From assembly GCA_005889445.1 (NCBI GenBank), contig VBGS01000003.1:1-23349 (forward strand): DNA of 23,349 bases, read 5' to 3'. The notes under the pieces are model-generated. The model did not search any database. It saw only the letters and a list, made by a program, of their open reading frames with translations, and was not told the DNA's origin. The DNA comes from Chloroflexota bacterium. Lineage in GTDB: Bacteria > Chloroflexota > Limnocylindria > P2-11E. Of this stretch, positions 6,658 to 14,567 are shown one piece after another. Positions within the stretch are counted from its first letter, which is position 1. Each line of letters begins with the position of its first letter. A program made the translations under genes and the position numbers.

Positions 6658-7764
6658 GTGACCACACCGATCCGTTTGGCCATCCTCGGCGCTACCGGTT
6701 CTATCGGGCGCCAGGCACTCGATGTGGTGCGTGCGCATCCCGATCGCCTTCGCGTCGTCGCGCTCGGCGCGAACCGCAACATCGACCAGCTGCGTGACCT
6801 TGCGCTGGAGTTCCCGACCGCGCGCACCGCGCTCGGCCCGAGCGCTCTCGTCGCGCTCGCGACCGATCCCGACGCCGAACTCGTCCTGGTCGCGACCCCG
6901 GGAGTCGCGGCGCTCCGCGCGACGGTCGCGGCGCTCGAGGACGGGAAGCGCGTCGCCCTCGCTAACAAGGAAGTCCTCGTCGCCGCCGGCCATCTCGTCC
7001 GCCGCCTGTCGGGTGGCGCGGGTGATCGGCTTCGCCCGGTGGACAGCGAGCACAGCGGTCTCTGGCAGTGCATGGCGGGGGAGAAGATCGCGCAGGTCCG
7101 GCGCGTCGCCCTGACCGCGTCGGGCGGCGCCTTCCGCGACGTGCCCATCGAGGCGCTCGCGGGCGTGACGCCCGAGCACGCGCTCCGTCATCCGACGTGG
7201 CGGATGGGCCCAAAGGTCACGATCGACTCGGCGACTCTGGTGAACAAGGCGTACGAGGTCGTCGAGACACACTGGCTGTACGGGCTCCCGTATGACCGGA
7301 TCGATGTCGTCTATCACCCCGAGAGCCTCGTGCACGCGCTCGTCGAGTACGTCGATGGGAGCGTGAAGGCGCAGCTCGCGGAGCCCGACATGCGCCTACC
7401 GATCCAGTACGCGCTGCTCTGGGACCGGGTGCCTTCACCCGCGCCGCGGTTCGACTGGACGGCCGACCGTTCGCTCCACTTCGGCGCGATCGACCTCGCG
7501 CGCTATCCGTGCTTCTCGGTCGTCCTCGAGACGGCCCACTCCGGTGATCTCGGCGCAATGATCGGCATATCGGCGGCGGACGAGATCGCGGTCGAGCGTT
7601 TTCTGCGCGGCGACATCCCCTTCACCGATATCGCGCCGACGCTGCGGCGTGGCGCCGAGCTCGGCAAGAACAAGCACGCGGGTCCTGAGCCGGACCTCGA
7701 GGAGATCCTCGCGATCGACGCGGCCGTGCGCGCCGCACTCGACAAGACGGCGGTGTTCGCCTGA
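6658..7764 (+). CDS. dxr: 1-deoxy-D-xylulose 5-phosphate reductoisomerase
   Basis: The second MEP-pathway enzyme, converting DXP to MEP with NADPH and a divalent metal. The NADPH-binding loop GATGSIG is at residues 11-17. The metal site D129-S130-E131 lies in VDSEHSGLWQCM. Substrate residues are present in LTASGGAFRD, HPTWRMGPK and DSATLVNKAYEVVETHW. The conserved PDMRLPIQYALLW is also there. It is 368 residues, somewhat shorter than usual (about 390), mainly because the segment after the Rossmann start (around residues 55-70) is compact. The normally conserved NAANE near residue 305 reads SAADE. GTG 6658 is preferred, with TTG 6655 one codon earlier as an alternative. It shares one base with rseP. 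Confidence 0.94.
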   Translation: MTTPIRLAILGATGSIGRQALDVVRAHPDRLRVVALGANRNIDQLRDLALEFPTARTALGPSALVALATDPDAELVLVATPGVAALRATVAALEDGKRVALANKEVLVAAGHLVRRLSGGAGDRLRPVDSEHSGLWQCMAGEKIAQVRRVALTASGGAFRDVPIEALAGVTPEHALRHPTWRMGPKVTIDSATLVNKAYEVVETHWLYGLPYDRIDVVYHPESLVHALVEYVDGSVKAQLAEPDMRLPIQYALLWDRVPSPAPRFDWTADRSLHFGAIDLARYPCFSVVLETAHSGDLGAMIGISAADEIAVERFLRGDIPFTDIAPTLRRGAELGKNKHAGPEPDLEEILAIDAAVRAALDKTAVFA

Positions 7765-8858
7765 TGGGCGCGCTCATCCAGTTCTTCATCGACCACCCTC
7801 TCGCGATCCCGCTGTTCCTCATCATGTTCACGGCGATCATCGCGGTACACGAGTTCGGGCACTACCTCACCGCGCGACTTCTCGGGATGCGCGTGCTCGA
7901 GTTCGCGTTCGGCTTCCCGCCGCGCATCGCCGCGATCAGGCACGCGGGGATCGACTACAGCATCAACGCGATCCCCTTTGGTGGCTTCGTGCGGATCCTC
8001 GGGCAGGACGACTTCTCGATCGACCAGCGTGGAGCGGGAGATCCGGGCTCGTTCACATCGAAGCCGTGGTGGGCGCAGGCGATCGTGCTTGCCGCGGGCG
8101 TCTTCATGAATTTCGTCCTCGCGGTCATCGTGCTCACCGCGGCGTTCGCGATGGGGACCGTCGCGCCGACCGGCCAGGTCCGCGTCGAAGAGGTCGCGCC
8201 GAGCTCGCCGGCGGCCACCGCGGGCATCCAGCCCGGCGACATCGTCGTCTCCGTCGATGGCAAACCGATCACGCGCATGCAGGACCTGGTGAGCTACGTG
8301 ACGGCGCACGCCGACAAGGAGGTCACGATCCAGCTGCAGCGAAACGGACGCGACCTGCCGCCGATCACCGCGGTCCCGCGGGCGGATCCGCCGCCGGGCG
8401 AGGGCCCGCTTGGGATCAAGCTTGGCGAGGTCACCTCGCAGGTGGCCATGCCGTTACCGGACGCGTTCGGACAGGCGGTGTCCCTGACGGGCGACGTCGT
8501 GGGTCAGATCGCCGCGCTTCCCGGCGAGCTGCTCTCGCGTGGCCCGGGGACGCAGGGTCCGCCGCCGGTCGGTGGTCCGATCCAGATCTTCGTGGTCACC
8601 GCGGCGGTGTCACAGCTCGGCTTCGCCACGTTCCTGAAGCTCGTCGGCGTGATCTCCGTCAACCTCGGTGTACTGAACATCATCCCGTTCCCCGGCCTCG
8701 ACGGAGGGCGTCTCTTCTTCGTCCTCCTCGGCGCGGCGCTGCGGCGGCGGCTCTCGCCGCAGCTCGAGGCGGCGATCCACGCGGTCGGGTTCGTCCTGCT
8801 GCTCGGACTTCTCGTGGTCGTCAGCGTCGCCGACATCCGCCGCGCGACCGGGGGTTAG
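7764..8858 (+). CDS. rseP: RIP metalloprotease RseP, site-2 protease family
   Basis: A membrane zinc protease that cleaves transmembrane substrates such as anti-sigma factors and signal-peptide remnants. The first membrane helix carries HEFGH at residues 29-33 (zinc ligands and catalytic Glu). The second conserved region NIIPFPGLDGGR has Asn305 and the third zinc ligand in LDGG at 312-315. A single PDZ domain lies around residues 135-200 (SSPAATAGIQPGDIVVSVDG). Four hydrophobic segments fit the family. At 364 residues it has one PDZ domain, unlike E. coli RseP with two. The ATG overlaps the dxr stop by one base. It closes the first operon and converges with the next gene with a four-base overlap. 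Confidence 0.95.
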   Translation: MGALIQFFIDHPLAIPLFLIMFTAIIAVHEFGHYLTARLLGMRVLEFAFGFPPRIAAIRHAGIDYSINAIPFGGFVRILGQDDFSIDQRGAGDPGSFTSKPWWAQAIVLAAGVFMNFVLAVIVLTAAFAMGTVAPTGQVRVEEVAPSSPAATAGIQPGDIVVSVDGKPITRMQDLVSYVTAHADKEVTIQLQRNGRDLPPITAVPRADPPPGEGPLGIKLGEVTSQVAMPLPDAFGQAVSLTGDVVGQIAALPGELLSRGPGTQGPPPVGGPIQIFVVTAAVSQLGFATFLKLVGVISVNLGVLNIIPFPGLDGGRLFFVLLGAALRRRLSPQLEAAIHAVGFVLLLGLLVVVSVADIRRATGG

Positions 8859-9277
8859 ATCGTGAGCTTCTGGGCGAACATCCAGCGATGTCCCTCGAGA
8901 TCCTCGACGCGGTATTGACGCTGCCGCTCATTTGACTCGGGTTCGCTGAGGATCTTCGCGCCCGCGCGCTTGGCGTGGCCAAAGTGCGTGTCGACGTCGC
9001 CGATATAGACGACGAGCCCGTCGACGATGAACTGCGTCTCGAGCCACTGCCTCGCGAGCGCGCACGCCTGCGCGTGACGGCGCGGCCCCTGATACGCGTC
9101 GCTTGGATGTCCGATCAACACGGTCGCGCCGTCGAGATCGAGCACCACGTCCGTGACGGTACCGGCGCCATTGTGGAAGCGCTCGGTCTCGCGGAACCCG
9201 AAGACCTTCGTGATCCACTCAGCGGCGCGGCCCGCGTCCTCGTAGGCCAGCATCGGAATGACGCGCTGCTCACTCAA
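8855..9277 (-). CDS. VOC-family (glyoxalase/bleomycin-resistance-like) protein
   Basis: A 140-residue protein of the vicinal-oxygen-chelate superfamily, built of two beta-alpha-beta-beta-beta modules. Module one starts VIPMLAYEDAGRAAEWITKV and FGFRETERF, with DVVLDLDGATVLIG. Module two has VYIGDVDTHFGHAKRAGAKI, followed by YRVEDLEGHRWMFAQ near the end, the usual strand carrying a metal or substrate residue. Such proteins act as isomerases, dioxygenases or drug-binding resistance proteins, and the substrate cannot be told from sequence. It lies opposite to its neighbours, overlapping the rseP stop and diverging from the ABC exporter with a 76-base gap. Confidence 0.85.
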   Translation of the reverse strand: MSEQRVIPMLAYEDAGRAAEWITKVFGFRETERFHNGAGTVTDVVLDLDGATVLIGHPSDAYQGPRRHAQACALARQWLETQFIVDGLVVYIGDVDTHFGHAKRAGAKILSEPESNERQRQYRVEDLEGHRWMFAQKLTI

Positions 9278-9353
9278 TTTCCCGTCCTCCGGTCGTGGAT
9301 TCGCACCGAATGATGCACTCGCCTTGACGTGCGGACGCGGGCATCATGCCGTC

Positions 9354-10358
9354 GTGGCCCAATCGATCGTGGAGGTCCGCGAGCTCCGCAAGACCTTCAA
9401 GGTGCACGAGCGCGAGGCCGGCCTCGGCGCGACGGTCCGCGGCGTCTTCAAGCGACGCTTCAAGGACGTCAACGCGGTGGCGGGCATCACGTTCCGCATC
9501 GACCCCGGCGAGGTCGTTGGGTTCCTCGGCCCGAACGGGGCGGGAAAGACGACGACGCTCAAGATGCTCTCGGGGCTGCTCAACCCCACCGCGGGTGAGG
9601 CGCGCGTGCTCGGATATGTGCCCTGGCGCCGCGAGAACGCGTACCTGCGCCGCATGACGCTGCTCATCGGCAATCGCTCGCAGCTGCAGTGGGACATTCC
9701 CGCCGCGGACTCGCTCCTCGTCCTCAAGGAGATCTACGGCCTGACCGACGATCGGTATCGCCGGACGCTGGGCGAGCTCACCGAGCTCCTTGCTCTCGGG
9801 GAGCTCCTCCACAAGCCCGTCCGCAACCTCTCGCTCGGCGAGCGCATGAAGGTCGAGTTCGCCGCCGGACTCATCCAATCGCCGGAGGTCGCGTTCCTCG
9901 ACGAGCCGACGATCGGCCTCGACGTCTCGATGCAGTCGCGGATCCGGCAGTTCGTTTCCGAATACAACCGTCGCAGCGGCGCGACGATCCTCCTCACGAG
10001 CCACTACATGGACGACGTCGTCGCGCTCTGCAAGCGCGTGCTGGTCATCCATCACGGAAAGCTTCTCTATGACGGCGCCTTGTCCGGGCTGGCCGACCGT
10101 CTCGCCCCGTACAAGCGTCTCGTCGCCACGCTCCGCGGCGGGAACGCCGACGGGATCGACTTCAGCTCGTTCGGCGAGGTGGCCTCACGCGAGGAGGGCA
10201 AAGTGACCCTCCACGTCCCCCGCGAAGGCGCGGCGGAGCGGACGGCCGCGTTGGTGCGCGCGCTGGGCGATCGCATCGAGGACCTCTCGGTGGAGGATCC
10301 GCCGATCGAAGACGTGATCGACCGCGTCTTCACCTCCGGGGCGGAGGTGATGGCGTGA
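9354..10358 (+). CDS. ABC-2 type exporter, ATP-binding subunit (COG4586-like)
   Basis: The cytoplasmic ATPase of a three-gene exporter. In 334 residues it has Walker A GPNGAGKTT (59-67), a variant signature LSLGER near residue 159 instead of LSGGQ, Walker B with the catalytic pair DE around residue 183, and the switch His at 217 (TSHYMDD). An N-terminal segment before Walker A (FKRRFKDVNAV) and the LSLGERMK signature are typical of the COG4586 group. A C-terminal domain of about 100 residues follows the nucleotide-binding domain. The known Synechocystis viologen exporter has this ATPase type with two DUF990-like permeases. The substrate here is unknown. GTG 9354 is chosen because upstream sequence reads as non-coding. 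Its stop overlaps the permease start by four bases (GTGA). Confidence 0.92.
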   Translation: MAQSIVEVRELRKTFKVHEREAGLGATVRGVFKRRFKDVNAVAGITFRIDPGEVVGFLGPNGAGKTTTLKMLSGLLNPTAGEARVLGYVPWRRENAYLRRMTLLIGNRSQLQWDIPAADSLLVLKEIYGLTDDRYRRTLGELTELLALGELLHKPVRNLSLGERMKVEFAAGLIQSPEVAFLDEPTIGLDVSMQSRIRQFVSEYNRRSGATILLTSHYMDDVVALCKRVLVIHHGKLLYDGALSGLADRLAPYKRLVATLRGGNADGIDFSSFGEVASREEGKVTLHVPREGAAERTAALVRALGDRIEDLSVEDPPIEDVIDRVFTSGAEVMA

Positions 10359-11149
10359 TCCGCGTGTATCGCGCGCTCCTCATCGCGCAGCTCCAGCTCG
10401 CGGCGCAGTACCGCCTGGCGATGTTCCTCTACCTGCTCTTCTCGATCATGCGGCCGCTCATCTTCCTCGCCGCGTGGAGCGCCGTGGCCCTCGCGCGCGG
10501 TGGCAGCGTCAACGGGTTCACGCCGGCGGACTTCGCCGCCTACTACGTCATCCTCACGATCGTCCAGCACTTCGTCTCCGCCTGGAACCAGTACGACTTC
10601 GAGCTCCAGGTACGCATGGGACAGATCTCGCCGCGCCTGGTCCGCCCGCTCGATCCGATCCACTACGCGGTCGCCGAGAACATCGTCTGGAAGAGCTTCA
10701 CCTTCGTCGGGGTCCTGCCGGTGCTCGCGATCATCGTCGTCACCTACGGCGTCCAGTTCCGCATCGAGCCGTGGCAGATCGTGCTGTTCGTCCCGAGCCT
10801 GCTGCTCGCCGCGGCGCTGCAGTTCTTCATCTCGTGGGCGATCGCCTCGACCGCGTTCTGGACGACGCGGACCCATGCCGTGTCGACCCTCTTCGATCGG
10901 ACCGCATTCATCTTCGCCGGACAGATCGCACCGCTGAGCCTGCTGCCCGGTGTGCTGCAGCAGGTCGCGTACGTGCTGCCCTTCGGCTACATCTACGGCG
11001 TCCCGACGGACATCCTGCGCGGGGGACACGACCTCGTGACCTCGCTGGCGCTCATGGGCCTCCAGGCCGCGTGGGTCGCGGCCGCATTCGCCGCGTCGCG
11101 GATCGTGTGGCGCTTCGGCATCCGTGCCTATACGGCTGTTGGCGCATGA
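10355..11149 (+). CDS. ABC-2 type exporter permease, first subunit
   Basis: A 264-residue membrane protein with six hydrophobic segments, for example MFLYLLFSIMRPLIFLAAW near the N terminus and FVGVLPVLAIIVVTYGV in the middle. Between segments lie short charged loops, including MGQISPRLVRPLDPIHY, a motif typical of DUF990/ABC2_membrane_6-like permeases (COG4587 type). It starts with GTG overlapping the ATPase stop and ends in an ATGA overlap with the second permease, so all three are translationally coupled. The two permeases presumably form a heterodimeric channel. The substrate is unknown. Confidence 0.88.
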   Translation: MIRVYRALLIAQLQLAAQYRLAMFLYLLFSIMRPLIFLAAWSAVALARGGSVNGFTPADFAAYYVILTIVQHFVSAWNQYDFELQVRMGQISPRLVRPLDPIHYAVAENIVWKSFTFVGVLPVLAIIVVTYGVQFRIEPWQIVLFVPSLLLAAALQFFISWAIASTAFWTTRTHAVSTLFDRTAFIFAGQIAPLSLLPGVLQQVAYVLPFGYIYGVPTDILRGGHDLVTSLALMGLQAAWVAAAFAASRIVWRFGIRAYTAVGA

Positions 11150-11931
11150 GCCGCTACCTGCGCATCGTCCTGCTCTTCGCGAAGCTCGAGGCGCAGTTCG
11201 AGCTCGCGTATCGCACGAACTTCCTCTTCGACCTGCTTCAGCAGGTCGTGATCACGTTCACCAGCCTCGGCGCGGTGTTCATCCTCTTCAGCTACACGGA
11301 CACGATGAACGGCTGGACGCTGCCCGCGATGATCGTCGTGGTCGGCGTCTTCTACATCGTGCAGGGTGTTGGCGATCTGGTCTTCCTCCCGAGCGCGCAG
11401 CAGCTCATGGAGCACGTGCGTCTGGGCACGCTCGACTTCGTGCTACTCAAGCCGGTCGACGCCCAGTTCTTCGTGAGCCTGCGGCGGATCAAGTTCACTT
11501 CGATCGTGGAGATCCTGCTCGGGGTGGGGATCGTCGTGGCGGGGTTCACGAGACTCGGGGCCGTCGACCTCGTCGCCGCGGCGCTCTTCGTCATCACGCT
11601 CGCGTGCGGCCTCGTCCTCGTCTACGTCTTGCTGCTCGTGCTCGGGACGCTCGCGTTCTGGTTCGTCCGGGTGGAGAACCTCCTCGTTGTGTACGAGGCG
11701 TTCACCGACGCCGCGCGCTTTCCGATCGACATCTATCCGTTCTGGCTCCGCTTCGCCATGTCGAGCCTCGTGCCGATCGGGGTCGCCGTGACCGTTCCGG
11801 CGCAGGCGGTCGCCGGCCGTCTCGACGGCGTCGGGCTCATCGTGATCTTCGCCGCGACGGCAGCGGCCACCGTCTTCGGCCGCTGGTTCTGGAAGGTGGG
11901 GCTGCGTTCGTACACGGGGGCGAGCGCCTGA
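11146..11931 (+). CDS. ABC-2 type exporter permease, second subunit (DUF990-like)
   Basis: A 261-residue membrane protein with about six transmembrane segments, starting MSRYLRIVLLFAKLEAQFEL. The loop LGTLDFVLLKPVDAQFFVSL and the C-terminal FPIDIYPFWLRFAMSSLVPI are hallmarks of the ABC2_membrane_6 (DUF990, COG3694) family. ATG 11146 overlaps the stop of the first permease. The frame is open far upstream, but that sequence only shadows the first permease. It ends the exporter cluster, after which come 171 bases without a gene. Confidence 0.9.
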   Translation: MSRYLRIVLLFAKLEAQFELAYRTNFLFDLLQQVVITFTSLGAVFILFSYTDTMNGWTLPAMIVVVGVFYIVQGVGDLVFLPSAQQLMEHVRLGTLDFVLLKPVDAQFFVSLRRIKFTSIVEILLGVGIVVAGFTRLGAVDLVAAALFVITLACGLVLVYVLLLVLGTLAFWFVRVENLLVVYEAFTDAARFPIDIYPFWLRFAMSSLVPIGVAVTVPAQAVAGRLDGVGLIVIFAATAAATVFGRWFWKVGLRSYTGASA

Positions 11932-12070
11932 TAGGGCTGCGGCCCCACATGAAGGCTCAACATCCTGCCCTTTGCGGAAGCGGCGCCGGACTTAAGGTGG
12001 CCTTGAGGTTTTGGCCCCTGAAAACAGGATCACGTTCGAATCTTCGTTCGCGGTCCACCTTGTCGTAAGC

Positions 12071-12083
12071 CGCGTTCAACGCG
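12071..12083. repeat. Perfect inverted repeat CGCGTT-C-AACGCG upstream of DUF11 gene
   Basis: A 6-base perfect dyad with a one-base centre lies 19 bases before the GTG start of the DUF11 protein, where a repressor site would fall. The intergenic region (11932-12102) otherwise shows no clear promoter or terminator. The regulatory role is speculative. Confidence 0.2.
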
Positions 12084-12102
12084 AGGCCCGTTTGATGGTC
12101 CG

Positions 12103-13446
12103 GTGACCGTTCGGCGGCTCGCTCGAATCCGCATCGCGACGATCATCGTGCTGGCGATCGGGCTCCTGCAGCCGAGCGCGGCGAGCGCCGCGGTCGGTTC
12201 ACCGGCAAGCTCAGCTGGTCAGTGGCCTCTTCCCGTGCTCGCCGATCTGTCGGTCACAAAGGTGGGGACGCCCGATTCGGTGCATGAGAACAGCGACCTC
12301 ACCTATCAGATCAACGTCACCAACGCAGGGCCGGATGCGGCGACCGCGGTGACGCTCGCCGATACGGTCCCGAGCGGGACGACGTTCGTCTCGTTCACGC
12401 AGATATCGGGACCGGCGTTCACGCTGACCCTGCCCAACGTGGGGAGCACCGGGCTTATCACGGCCACCGCCGCGACGTTCCCGGTCGGCACCGCGGCCTT
12501 CCGTCTGATCGTGCACGTGACCGCAAAGGCCGGGGCGACGATCACGAACGCCGCCACCGTGACCGCGGCGACCGCCGATCCGAACACCTCGAACAACAAG
12601 GCCACCGCAACGAACGCGGTTGTAGCCTCCGCGGACCTCTCCGTCACCAAGTGCGATGCGCCGGATCCGGTCGTGGCGGGCGAGAACATCACCTACACGA
12701 TCGGCGCCGCGAACGCCGGGCCGAACGACGCGCAGAACGTGTGGATCACGGACGCGATCCCCGCGAACACGACGTTCGTCTCCTTCACGCAGACCAGCGG
12801 GCCGGCGTTCACGCTGACGACCCCGATGGTCGGCGGCACCGGATCGGTCACAGCTAACCGCTCGACGTTCGCCGCGGGAGCGAGCGCGACGTTCACGCTC
12901 GTCGTGAAAGTGAACGCCAACACGCCCGACGGTACGGTCATCAGCAACACCGTCACGATCTCCAGCGATACCTGCGAGGTCAACCCGGACAACAACAGCG
13001 CCACCGCGACCACCCACGTGAAAGCTCCGACCCCGACCGCGGACCTCTCCGTGACCAAGACGGGCTCACCCGATCCGGTGCAGGCTGGAAGCAACATCAC
13101 CTACACGATCGTCGTCGCGAACGCGGGCCCGAACGACGCGCAGAACGTGACCCTGAGCGATGCCGTCCCGGCCAACACGACCTTCGTCTCCTTCACTCAG
13201 ACGGCCGGCCCGGTGTTCGTCCTGACGGCGCCGCCTCCCGGCGGGACGGGCGCGGTCACCGCGACCGCGACAAGCTTTGCGAACGGCGCCAGCGCGACGT
13301 TCCAGCTCGTGGTCAATGTGAACCTTGGCACCCAAGACGGCACGATCATCAGCAACACCGCGACCGTCTCGAGCAGCACCGGCGACTCCAACGCGGGGAA
13401 TAACAGCGCCACCGTGAACACCGGCGTCGGAGGCTTCGGGACCTAA
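12103..13446 (+). CDS. Secreted protein with three DUF11 repeats
   Basis: A 447-residue exported protein. Residues 1-30 are a signal peptide (basic MTVRRLARIR, core IATIIVLAIGLL, cleavage near SAASA). The rest is three tandem DUF11 beta-sandwich domains starting at residues 47, 177 and 313, each opening with ADLSVTK and carrying NAGP, TTFVSFTQ and NNSAT or NNKAT elements. Repeats 2 and 3 are closer to each other (both GPNDAQNV and PANTTFVSFTQT) than to repeat 1, suggesting a recent duplication. There is no C-terminal membrane helix, LPXTG or other anchor, and the protein ends right after repeat 3, so it may be released or held non-covalently. DUF11 proteins are usually surface or stalk components. 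The function here is unknown. The start is GTG with a weak Shine-Dalgarno. Confidence 0.9.
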   Translation: MTVRRLARIRIATIIVLAIGLLQPSAASAAVGSPASSAGQWPLPVLADLSVTKVGTPDSVHENSDLTYQINVTNAGPDAATAVTLADTVPSGTTFVSFTQISGPAFTLTLPNVGSTGLITATAATFPVGTAAFRLIVHVTAKAGATITNAATVTAATADPNTSNNKATATNAVVASADLSVTKCDAPDPVVAGENITYTIGAANAGPNDAQNVWITDAIPANTTFVSFTQTSGPAFTLTTPMVGGTGSVTANRSTFAAGASATFTLVVKVNANTPDGTVISNTVTISSDTCEVNPDNNSATATTHVKAPTPTADLSVTKTGSPDPVQAGSNITYTIVVANAGPNDAQNVTLSDAVPANTTFVSFTQTAGPVFVLTAPPPGGTGAVTATATSFANGASATFQLVVNVNLGTQDGTIISNTATVSSSTGDSNAGNNSATVNTGVGGFGT

Positions 13447-13470
13447 GGTCTGCACCTAGACTTGTAGGCG

Positions 13471-14567
13471 ATGGACGCCCCGATGGCCGTCGACCTGAAC
13501 CTCCCCGAGGACCGCGCCCAGCCACGCCCGCGGCGCCGCTCGAAGCGCGTCTGGGTGGGCGGCACCGCGATCGGCGACGGCGCTCCCGTCGCCGTCCAGT
13601 CGGCGGCGAGGCGCTCAAGGAGATCGTGCGCCGGTCGATCCTGCCGATCGTCGCGGATATCCACTTCGACTACCGCCTTGCGCTCATGGCGCTCGACGCG
13701 AAGGTCCACAAGCTCCGGCTCAACCCGGGCAACATCCATAACAAGGACGGCGTGCGCGAGGTGGTGAAGCGCGCGAAGGAGCAGGGGACGCCGATCCGCA
13801 TCGGCGTGAACCACGGGTCCATCGGCGACCGGCAGCCGGGCGACATCCGCGACGAGGCGCAACGAATGGTCGATCTGGCGCTCTCCGAGATCCGGATCCT
13901 CGAGGACCTCGATTTCGACAACATCGTCGTCTCCGTGAAGGCGTTCGAGGTCCCGGTCATGATCGCGGCGTATCGCCGGCTCGCGAAGGCCGTCCCGTAC
14001 CCGCTGCATCTCGGCGTCACCGAGGCGGGCACGGCGCTCTCGGGCTCGATCCGCTCCGCGGCGGGAATGAGCGTCCTCCTCTACGAGGGCATCGGCGACA
14101 CGATCCGCGTGTCGCTCTCCGAGGATCCGGTCGTCGAGGTGAAGGCCGCGTTCGATCTGCTCAAGTCGCTCGGGCTGCGCGACCAGGGCCTCACGCTCGT
14201 CGCGTGCCCCTCGTGCGGGCGCGCGGACATCGACCTCATCCCGCTCGCGAAGGTCGCGGAGGAGCGCCTGCGCGCGCTGCCTGTGCCGATGAAGGTGGCG
14301 GTGATGGGCTGCGAGGTGAACGGTCCCGGCGAGGCGAAGGACGCCGACGTGGGCATCGCCGGCGGCGTGGGGAAGGGCGCGATCTTCCGCAAAGGGAAGG
14401 TCGTCGGAACCTACCCGGAGAACCAGCTCATGGATGCGCTCATGGCCGAGATCGACAAGATCCTCATCGAGAACGGCAAGGAGCCGTACTCGGAGAAGGC
14501 GCCGAAGCTGTCCCACGAAGGGCAGCTGACCCCGGGGCGGAGTGTCCCCGCAGGACAGCGCACCTAA
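13471..14567 (+). CDS. ispG: 4-hydroxy-3-methylbut-2-enyl diphosphate synthase, reading frame broken by internal deletion
   Basis: IspG (GcpE) converts MEcPP to HMBPP using a 4Fe-4S cluster, the penultimate MEP-pathway step. From ATG 13471 (or 13483) the frame gives RRSKRVWVGG and IGDGAPVAVQS, then fails. The family sequence resumes in another frame at about 13605 with GEALKEIVRRSILPIVADIH and FDYRL. About 35 residues (the segment starting MTNTDTRD) are missing at 13600-13608, roughly 106 bases. The remainder is intact to 14567, including the cluster cysteines in CPSCGR (14205, 14214) and GCEVNGPGE (14310). As with rpsB, an assembly error is likelier than loss of an essential enzyme. Its 3' end overlaps the next gene by 26 bases. 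Confidence 0.88.

Noticed and set aside
12034..12042. GTTCGAATC resembling the T-loop of a tRNA
   Set aside because: The flanking bases do not form a five-pair T stem and no acceptor or anticodon stem can be found around it.
12241..13446. DUF11 nucleotide repeats as a possible CRISPR or satellite array
   Set aside because: The repeat unit is about 400 bases, in frame and coding. The similarity reflects protein domain duplication.
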